The position numbers and the translations under genes were made by a program. From an uncultured Eubacteriales bacterium (lineage in GTDB: Bacteria > Bacillota > Clostridia > Oscillospirales > Acutalibacteraceae), in NCBI GenBank assembly GCA_949068525.1, contig CARTIQ010000008.1, positions 1 to 37,588 of the forward strand: a DNA stretch of 37,588 bases. The letters are read 5' to 3'. The notes beneath the pieces are model-generated. The model made no database searches. It had not been told where the DNA came from and saw nothing but the letters and a program-made list of their open reading frames with translations. Positions 32,840 to 37,588 of the stretch are shown piece by piece. Each line of letters starts with the position of its first letter. Within the stretch, counting starts at the first letter, position 1.

Positions 32840-33139
32840 CCTGCTGATGGTATTCAGCATCACACGGTTCTCACGTTCCCCACACTGGGACTGCACCCTG
32901 GGCGAGTGACCTCGCTGGACATTTCGCGCCAAAGTTGCGTGCAAATTTTAAAATTCTACACGCGCAAAACTCTGGGCGCAAACTTGCCAACGGGTGCTAC
33001 CCGACTCGGCTGTGGACAGGAGTATCATTATAGATTGTTGGATTCATCGCGGATTTGCTACCACGCAAATTTTATATCTGGATGTTTACCGCTCGTTCAA
33101 TAAGGTCTTCGCGCATCCGATAAAACGCTTGTCCAACAA
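32840..33139. other. Gene-free, hairpin-rich stretch upstream of xis: candidate structured RNA
   Basis: The 460 bases between xis and the sigma-like gene have no convincing gene, yet they are visibly more GC-rich than the flanks and packed with short perfect inverted repeats. These are TGCTGA/TCAGCA (32842-32859), GCGAG/CTCGC (32902-32915), GCGTG/CACGC (32937-32963), CGGGT/ACCCG (32991-33003), ATTTGC/GCAAAT (33053-33070), GGATG/CATCC (33080-33118), and a longer-range TTGTTGGA/TCCAACAA (33035-33042 with 33132-33139) enclosing the last ones. This looks like a folded RNA or a protein-binding control region. Minus orientation is likelier, as the xis leader. No known RNA family recognised. Confidence 0.4.
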
Positions 33140-33188
33140 CTTAACGTAACTGAAATGTTGATATTCGCTTGTCAATGTTCAAAGAGTG

Positions 33189-33212
33189 AAAAAACTCCCT
33201 CTATATAAGAGT
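33189..33212 (-). terminator. Weak terminator after the sigma-like gene
   Basis: Minus strand: ACTCTT pairs with GGGAGT (plus 33207-33212 with 33194-33199, two G-T pairs), followed by T6. It lies about 50 bases past the stop at 33263. Confidence 0.5.
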
Positions 33213-33262
33213 CTTTTCGGGCCATTTTTTACAACCATTTTTTCAAAAAATTTTTGAATTAA

Positions 33263-33673
33263 TCAAAATTCTTCCCTTTCAACAAATTTATTTTTAATTT
33301 TATTAAATATATTGTTTGTTTTTTTGCTTATATTTTGCTGTGTGGTATTGTAAATGTAAGCAAGGTCTGTTTGAGTAAAGCATTCTTTAAATATGTAACT
33401 GAGCAAAGTCTGCTCTTCAATGGGCAAGCTTTTAACCGCAGCGTGTAGCTTTTGATCTTCTATCATGTCAATCCAGCCAAGCAGGTTGCGGTCTGCGAGC
33501 TCTTTATCCAAGTCGAAATTATCCAAAAAGTCACTGCAGATAGGCCGGTCTTCGATGGAAATCTCATTTTTCTCGATCTCTGACTGCTTTATTTTTTCCT
33601 TGCAATCCATATTTTTCTTCACTTTATTAAAATAGGCCATCTTATCTTTTATGTTATAACGACGTTTTTTCAT
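33263..33673 (-). CDS. Sigma-70 region 4-like regulator of the mobile island
   Basis: The 136-residue protein has a basic N-terminus (MKKRRYNIK), an acidic middle and a C-terminal helix-turn-helix part (about 85-133): LPIEEQTLLSYIFKECFTQ, TDLAYIYNTTQQNISKKTNN. This resembles sigma-70 region 4, as found in the small sigma-like regulators of Tn916-type and other Firmicute integrative elements. There is no region 2, so it is unlikely to be a complete sigma factor. ATG 33673 is preceded by GGAGGTC, but that ribosome site lies within the 3' arm of a perfect inverted repeat (33681-33714), so translation may be controlled. Confidence 0.75.
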   Translation of the reverse strand: MKKRRYNIKDKMAYFNKVKKNMDCKEKIKQSEIEKNEISIEDRPICSDFLDNFDLDKELADRNLLGWIDMIEDQKLHAAVKSLPIEEQTLLSYIFKECFTQTDLAYIYNTTQQNISKKTNNIFNKIKNKFVEREEF

Positions 33674-33680
33674 GTTTGAC

Positions 33681-33714
33681 CTCCGAATTTGTTGATTAAA
33701 TCTGCAATTCGGAG
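33681..33714 (-). promoter_or_regulatory. Inverted repeat covering the ribosome site of the sigma-like gene
   Basis: CTCCGAATT (33681-33689) and AATTCGGAG (33706-33714) form a perfect 9-bp inverted repeat with a 16-base loop. In the leftward mRNA the 3' arm contains the Shine-Dalgarno GGAG, so the hairpin would hide it. There is no T-run. It could alternatively be a DNA operator. Confidence 0.55.
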
Positions 33715-33762
33715 ATTTTCATGGAGGACGGATATGGTGAAATAATTGCTGCATTTTCGATA

Positions 33763-33807
33763 CCAAAAAGAGCAAGACTCCTGGGTTTCCCCAAAAATCT
33801 TGCTCTT
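33763..33807 (-). terminator. Terminator-like hairpin upstream of the sigma-like gene
   Basis: The 10-bp perfect stem AAGAGCAAGA (33768-33777) / TCTTGCTCTT (33798-33807) contains an inner GGG/CCC helix, and on the minus strand it continues into a T5 run. It lies between the reverse transcriptase and the sigma-like gene and would stop or attenuate leftward transcription. Confidence 0.65.
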
Positions 33808-34085
33808 ATCCTTTCGTAGACCGCCTCAAAAGTTTAAAAATTATTCAAAGTGCCTGCCTTATGGTATTTCCTGTGCTTATTTCTGAATTGGAATAATGAT
33901 TTAGACGTATGATTTAGATTTTTTCTGATTATTTATGGGTTAAATGCGGATAATCTGCGTGAGCTAGAATCGGAACGTTTGTCAACATCAAGGAATTAAT
34001 AAGGTTTTCAGCGAAAAAATATTAAATTGTAAAATAAAAAAGAACCGATGAGGCTTGAGTGTAGCGTTTGATTTAGGAAAAGGTA
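33808..34085. other. AT-rich intergenic stretch, nothing recognised
   Basis: Between two leftward terminators I see no gene with a ribosome site, no repeat and no convincing promoter. A minus-strand TTGACA near 33980 lacks a matching -10. Confidence 0.5.
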
Positions 34086-34118
34086 TAAAAAAATCACATG
34101 GATAAAAATCCATGTGAT
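34086..34118 (-). terminator. Reverse transcriptase terminator
   Basis: The perfect 11-bp stem ATCACATGGAT (34093-34103) / ATCCATGTGAT (34108-34118) with a four-base loop is followed by T7 on the minus strand. It lies 20 bases past the reverse transcriptase stop. Confidence 0.9.
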
Positions 34119-34138
34119 TGCGATTAATTTTAATTCTT

Positions 34139-35173
34139 TTAGTTTTTAGAAAACGTAAACTTAGAAAAGGCAGATGTACGCAACTTGTAGGTATGGCCAT
34201 GTATTAAGTGTCCGCGGTAACTGGCAAGCGACATATTTATATTTTCAAGCTGAGTTTTTCCAGATTTATAATCTTTTTGAAGGGATTTGATCCGATTTTT
34301 AAATCTAATTTTTGAAGAACGGCGTAGCTTCTTAACAATTTTTCCGGAGTCAGTTAAGTAAAAATGAAATCCTAAGAAATCAACGCCGTTTTTTATCGGA
34401 AAAATTTGAGTTTTTTCATTAAAATCTAGCATTAATCGGACATTTACAATTTTTCTCATATCTTTTAAACAGTCTTGCAAAAAATCTTTATCGTTGGAAA
34501 GCAAGACCAAATCGTCCATGTAACGGACATAATGCTTTTTTTGAAGATTCTCTTTAATGAATCTATCAAGAGGGCTAAGATAATAGAGATCGAAAAGCTG
34601 ACTAGCCTGATTCCCCATTGGCAAGCCGCGATTTGGTGAATGCTCAAAACTATCAATAATGTGAAAGAGTATGTTTAGAATATCTTTGTCTGAGATCACT
34701 GTTTTTAAACGGTTTTTAAGGACTTCATGGTGAATACTAGCAAAGTATTTTCTAATATCGCATTTTAAAATGTAGCCGTTTGAACCAAACTTTTTATAAT
34801 GTTGGTGAAAAAAGTGAGTTAATCGATTCAAGGCAAAATGCGTACTTTTCCCGATCCTACAAGCGCAGTTGTCATAAATGAGCCTTTTATCAAAGAAAGG
34901 GGTTAAAACTTCATCACACAAAACATGTTGAACGATCCTGCCATAATAGGAAAAAGCTTGAATTTCACGTTCTTTAGGGTCAAAAATCATAAATTTTTTG
35001 TACCCCGCAACCTTGTAAGTGTGATTCTCGAGGAAATTTTTAATATTCCATAGATTTTCCGCCAAGTTCATTTCGAACAAAATTACATCTTTTTTGTGGC
35101 GCTTGCAGCAGCGAGCTCGTTTGTGAGCTTTATATAAATTTTCAAAATCACAGATTTTTTGGTAGTCAGTCAT
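34139..35173 (-). CDS. Diversity-generating retroelement-type reverse transcriptase
   Basis: The enzyme copies a template RNA into cDNA that, in DGRs, is adenine-mutagenised and replaces a variable region in a target gene. The 344-residue product (ATG 35173 behind GAGGTGA) has YILKCDIRKYFASIHHEVL with catalytic D139, motif 4 GLPMGNQASQLFDLYYL (183-199) with the GxxxSQ form characteristic of DGR enzymes (group II intron RTs have QGxxxSP), YVRYMDDLVLL with D220/D221, and FLGFHFYL (motif 7). A basic C-terminal thumb (280-344) ends the protein; there is no maturase, endonuclease or retron VTG motif. A template-like repeat lies directly upstream on the same strand. No Avd accessory gene is seen. 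Confidence 0.92.
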   Translation of the reverse strand: MTDYQKICDFENLYKAHKRARCCKRHKKDVILFEMNLAENLWNIKNFLENHTYKVAGYKKFMIFDPKEREIQAFSYYGRIVQHVLCDEVLTPFFDKRLIYDNCACRIGKSTHFALNRLTHFFHQHYKKFGSNGYILKCDIRKYFASIHHEVLKNRLKTVISDKDILNILFHIIDSFEHSPNRGLPMGNQASQLFDLYYLSPLDRFIKENLQKKHYVRYMDDLVLLSNDKDFLQDCLKDMRKIVNVRLMLDFNEKTQIFPIKNGVDFLGFHFYLTDSGKIVKKLRRSSKIRFKNRIKSLQKDYKSGKTQLENINMSLASYRGHLIHGHTYKLRTSAFSKFTFSKN

Positions 35174-35305
35174 AAAATTCACCTCATAAAAAGGAAGAAT
35201 CGCAGACTTAGCGTTAAAACTAAAGAAAAGTTCGAAAGCCCAAAAAGCGTCCAAACTTATCTGCGACAAGTGTTCTTCTGCCAGCTATTTTAAATCTTAA
35301 GTCTT

Positions 35306-35336
35306 AAGGCAAACAGGAATAAAATCCCTTTGCCTT
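35306..35336 (-). promoter_or_regulatory. Hairpin 3' of the template repeat
   Basis: AAGGCAAA (35306-35313) and TTTGCCTT (35329-35336) form a perfect 8-bp stem, extended inward by a further six pairs with one G-T pair and a bulge, around a three-base loop. No T-run follows, so it is not a simple terminator. It lies between the template repeat and the reverse transcriptase gene in the template RNA, where DGR RNAs hold structure needed for cDNA priming. Confidence 0.6.
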
Positions 35337-35371
35337 GGCACGGACGGTACCCACATAGATGCGCGTTTCAG

Positions 35372-35482
35372 GCAGTAAGGCAAATCGGCAGCAAAGGCGT
35401 TATTGTTGTTGACATAGTTGCCCTGATTGGCTTTGAGCGCATTGTTGTCATTATTGTAGTTAGGCGAACGGAGCCAGGAGTA
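35372..35482 (-). repeat. DGR template repeat (TR), adenine-rich
   Basis: Read on the minus strand, this 111-base segment would encode YSWLRSPNYNNDNNALKANQ, then GNYVNNNNAFAADLPYC. Eleven Asn codons (AAY) are clustered in 21 codons, the pattern expected where adenines mark positions to be randomised. It sits about 200 bases upstream of the reverse transcriptase on the same strand, the usual TR place. Its first 28 codons align without gaps to codons 174-201 of the divergent target gene. The surrounding open frame (to 35297) lacks a ribosome site and is not a gene. The 5' boundary may extend upstream by several codons. Confidence 0.8.
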
Positions 35483-35577
35483 AGGAGTAGAAGCCAGCTG
35501 TAACGATTTTATCCCTGCTGAAGAAAATACCAGAAATTTAGATAAAAAACAACCGTAAAGTTTTAACAAAAAACATG

Positions 35578-35606
35578 TTTACAAACTCAGAAATTCGTGA
35601 CATAAT
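35578..35606 (+). promoter_or_regulatory. Promoter of the variable-domain protein gene
   Basis: TTTACA (35578-35583), 17-base spacer and CATAAT (35601-35606), giving a leader of about 70 bases to the GGAGGT site at 35672-35677. No clear promoter for the leftward template/RT transcript is seen in the same interval (35483-35683). Confidence 0.7.
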
Positions 35607-35684
35607 ATCAACGTAAATATATTTTAAATAGGATTCCCAAAAAATATATTCAAATAAAGGCTAAAATTTATGGAGGTAAGAAGA

Positions 35685-37588
35685 ATGTGTAAAATTTTCA
35701 CAAGAAGAAAAACTCAAAGTAAACTGGCGGAGAAATTGCTGCCCATGCTGCTGAGCTTCTCTCTGATGTTAAGCCTGGCGGCGGGCAACCTAGCGCAAGC
35801 AGCGGAGCCCACAACTTTCGTGTCCTCGGCGTACGCCAACCACTGGGGCCGCAGCGACTTGCGGGCTTACCTGAACAACGCGACGAAGACCGATAACACG
35901 CTGCCCATTGACACCGCAACCGGCGGCACGAGAAGCGGCAACTTTCCGGCCAAGTTTAGCGAGGCAGAGTTTGGCGTGGTGCAGCCGTTTACATACCAGA
36001 CGAACGTGATAGATAACAACGCAAACGCCACGGCCACGTACGAGACATCCGACCGCTTTTGGCTGCCCAGCGGGAATTATGGTACGTATGTAACCAGCTG
36101 GGGCTGCGAAGATATCAGTGCAAACGCGCAATATAACAAAAGCACAGCGGCAGACAAGGTCCGCATAATCCCGATGTCTTACTGGAATTATGGCGCTTCG
36201 GCCTACATCTGGCTGCGTTCGTCTCACTACATTTATGTCAGATCTGCCCTCGGAGCCTACCGCGGCAACGATGTCGATAGCGACCGTGTCTCTTACAGTC
36301 TCGCTTCTGCTGCCGCTTGCAAAATAAATCTGGAATCTGATATCTGTGGATCTGTGATCTTTGCATCTGCGGCGTCAGCCGCGAATCTTGCCGCCGCAGG
36401 CGGCGCGCAAAAAATTGAAATTGCGGGCTCTACAAACTTTGGTGAAAAAACTTCAAATAACCTACCGGACTACGGCATGTACCTGAAGACGGCTGCGTCA
36501 GGCAAGAGTTTCACAGCAAACTCGTTGAGCCTTTCTAGCAGCAATCTGACGGTTGGCTACACGGGCGGCGAAGCTGGCCAATACGTGGTGGTGCAGGCCT
36601 TTAACGAAGATAGTCTCACCGACGGCACAACGGGCTATGCGGCAGCAAAACAGCTTGAGGCTGGCCAAACTTCGGCGACCATCAACGTCGCAAATTGGGG
36701 TATCAGTTCTCTCGACGACTATACGGTAAAGGTTTGGATGGAAGATAGCACCGGAAGCCTCGCCAAAGCTACAGTTCCAACGACTTTTGTGGGCACAAGC
36801 AAGACAGAATCCGGCGCTGTGAAAAATGGCCGCGTCTTCGCGATGAAAGCGGACCTGCAGTGCTCCTGGGGCGACCTGGCCGAGCTCAGCGACGATGACT
36901 ACAACAAGATTCTTGTGGGTAACTCAACTACTCAAACCGGCGCCATTACGGGCGTGAACCCTACCAACCAGAAGATTTACTTTGGCTCCCATAATGGCAA
37001 TCCCCTTGAGTTCTGGATTGCCGGCCGCGAGACTGCTGCAAACGGCGGAGCTATCGACGAAGACGGCGATATTATGACGCTCTATCAGGCAAAGTCGGTT
37101 GAAAGAACGCGGTTTAATGCGTCCTCAAGTAATTACAATGTTGATGGCAAGCCATCCGTAACGCTGCAGCTGACCGAGGACCCTATAAATGCAAGCTACG
37201 ACGGTAGCATAAAGGCCTACCCCACGGATAAAATAACTACTGCAAACCTGGTGGACGGCTACACACTAACATGGCAGCACCGAAAAGCGGGTGACACCGC
37301 CTGGACCAACGGTATGCCAACAGAACTGGGTACCTATGAAGTGCAGTGCTACGCGCCCGGCACCGATAACTATGAGCGCACCTACAGCAACATAGTGAGC
37401 TTTGTAATAAAGAAAGCGCCGAAGAGCAGCGACTTTGTGTGCACTCACCCCAAAGATATGTTTTACGACGGCAAAGGTAAGAGCATCACAATTACACCAA
37501 AACCCGGCATAACTGGCATGGGAGATGTAACCATAAAGTACTATAAAGTCGAAAACGGCAGCACAACGCTCTTAAACGGCCCACCTAC
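35685..37588 (+). CDS. Secreted protein with DUF6273/C-type-lectin-like variable domain and Ig-like/MBG repeats (3' end outside window)
   Basis: At least 634 codons are open and the stop lies beyond the window. ATG 35685 follows GGAGGT by 7 bases. Residues 1-40 are a signal peptide (basic start, LLPMLLSFSLMLSLAAG, then AQA-A). Residues about 41-225 resemble the DUF6273 type of C-type-lectin fold used as DGR targets: DRFWLPSGNYGTY, NKSTAADKVRIIPMSYW, YIWLRSSHY (174-182) and CKINLESDI. Downstream lie beta-rich segments and a region (about 480-620) with YDGSIKAYP, LGTYEVQCYAPGTDNYE and FYDGKGKSI that resembles MBG/Ig-like surface domains. GC content is visibly higher than in the rest of the window. 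The gene is divergent from the RT, and the variable domain is near the N-terminus rather than at the usual C-terminal end. Confidence 0.85.
   Translation, partial: MCKIFTRRKTQSKLAEKLLPMLLSFSLMLSLAAGNLAQAAEPTTFVSSAYANHWGRSDLRAYLNNATKTDNTLPIDTATGGTRSGNFPAKFSEAEFGVVQPFTYQTNVIDNNANATATYETSDRFWLPSGNYGTYVTSWGCEDISANAQYNKSTAADKVRIIPMSYWNYGASAYIWLRSSHYIYVRSALGAYRGNDVDSDRVSYSLASAAACKINLESDICGSVIFASAASAANLAAAGGAQKIEIAGSTNFGEKTSNNLPDYGMYLKTAASGKSFTANSLSLSSSNLTVGYTGGEAGQYVVVQAFNEDSLTDGTTGYAAAKQLEAGQTSATINVANWGISSLDDYTVKVWMEDSTGSLAKATVPTTFVGTSKTESGAVKNGRVFAMKADLQCSWGDLAELSDDDYNKILVGNSTTQTGAITGVNPTNQKIYFGSHNGNPLEFWIAGRETAANGGAIDEDGDIMTLYQAKSVERTRFNASSSNYNVDGKPSVTLQLTEDPINASYDGSIKAYPTDKITTANLVDGYTLTWQHRKAGDTAWTNGMPTELGTYEVQCYAPGTDNYERTYSNIVSFVIKKAPKSSDFVCTHPKDMFYDGKGKSITITPKPGITGMGDVTIKYYKVENGSTTLLNGPP
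36204..36320 (+). repeat. Variable-region (VR)-like segment in the target gene
   Basis: Codons 174-212 (YIWLRSSHYIYVRSALGAYR, then GNDVDSDRVSYSLASAAAC) align without gaps to the template repeat over the first 28 codons. By hand count 16 of 32 template adenines differ, against 12 of 52 other bases. Adenine bias is clear, but non-adenine changes are too many for a fresh copy of this template, and the 3' part, where a DGR needs near identity to start copying, does not match well. Confidence 0.6.
36328..36369 (+). repeat. Cluster of ATCTG pentamers just after the VR
   Basis: ATCTG occurs five times in 42 bases (36328, 36335, 36342, 36350, 36365), coding NLESDICGSVIFASA. It lies directly 3' of the variable-like region. 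Meaning unknown; it may be chance or slippage. Confidence 0.5.

Larger units (their letters stand above)
31287..37588. mobile_element. Putative tRNA-Thr-integrated island (left part), carrying a DGR
   Basis: From the tRNA-Thr 3' end rightward the window carries a tyrosine integrase, an excisionase-like protein, a sigma-like regulator, a reverse transcriptase with template-like repeat and a secreted variable-domain protein. All but the last are leftward, unlike the rightward housekeeping genes. Int and Xis next to a tRNA 3' end are the usual left end of an integrative element. The other end and its att repeat are not visible, no conjugation genes are in the window, and I cannot show that the DGR belongs to the same element. 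Confidence 0.55.

Noticed and set aside
32906..33103. Plus-strand 65-codon open frame in the hairpin-rich stretch
   Set aside because: It has no ribosome site, an unusual composition and no recognisable protein features; the inverted repeats explain the region better.
34139..35173. Reverse transcriptase as a group II intron or retron enzyme
   Set aside because: Motif 4 is GxxxSQ, not QGxxxSP; there is no maturase or HNH domain and no retron VTG motif or msr/msd-like repeats.
35297..35569. Leftward 90-codon open frame covering the template repeat
   Set aside because: It starts at a TTG without ribosome site. The protein-like WLRS sequence is explained by the region being a DGR template repeat derived from the end of a target gene.
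35174..35683. Search for an Avd-like accessory protein between RT and target
   Set aside because: No frame of suitable size with a ribosome site exists on either strand; accessory proteins may be encoded elsewhere or be absent.

Overview
The window comes from an AT-rich, spore-forming Firmicute, most likely a Clostridia/Oscillospirales-type gut anaerobe. The evidence is the spore genes gpr and spoIIP, strong AGGAGG-type ribosome sites, frequent TTG/GTG starts, the Prp/L27 N-terminal processing pair and a DUF6273-like surface protein. Most of the window (1 to about 31.3 kb) is ordinary chromosomal housekeeping. The last 6 kb (31.3-37.6 kb) is an accessory island next to a tRNA-Thr gene, and it holds the most interesting system.

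Layout. 1-4.3 kb: a small membrane protein and rpsT leftward, then gpr-spoIIP and two membrane/secreted proteins rightward. 4.3-9.7 kb: tyrS leftward, then rplU-prp-rpmA (with an L21-type leader), obgE, mrnC and a YitT-family membrane protein. 9.8-17.5 kb: a 34-residue Asn/Gln-rich peptide gene, an RsmF-like rRNA methyltransferase, a zinc-dependent phospholipase-C-like protein, a three-gene surface-polysaccharide set (sugar transferase, DegT-type aminotransferase, O-antigen ligase/polymerase), a zinc-ribbon membrane protein, an ECF-type substrate-binding membrane protein and a stand-alone FakA-like domain. 17.5-27.6 kb: a dicarboxylate-type symporter, a membrane J-like protein, recJ-relA-MBL hydrolase-uridine kinase-like, queT-like and trkH. 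27.6-31.3 kb: a GH25-LysM lysozyme, the folate operon folE-folP-folB-folK, and tRNA-Thr(GGU).

Island. Immediately 3' of tRNA-Thr lie a tyrosine integrase (with Leu in place of the usual HxxR-box His), an excisionase-like HTH protein, a 460-bp gene-free stretch dense in inverted repeats (candidate structured RNA), and a sigma-70-region-4-like regulator whose ribosome site lies in one arm of a perfect inverted repeat. Next is a reverse transcriptase with the GxxxSQ and YMDD motifs of diversity-generating retroelement (DGR) enzymes. Directly 5' of it on the same strand is an Asn-codon-rich template-repeat-like segment followed by a hairpin. A divergently transcribed secreted protein, cut by the window edge, carries a C-type-lectin/DUF6273-like WLRS domain that aligns codon for codon with the template. 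Half of the template adenines differ between the two copies against about a quarter of other bases (hand count). This fits a DGR, but the non-adenine differences mean this visible variable region is probably not a freshly written copy. The cognate target may lie elsewhere.

All coordinates, hairpins and identities were read by eye. No database, folding or alignment program was run.
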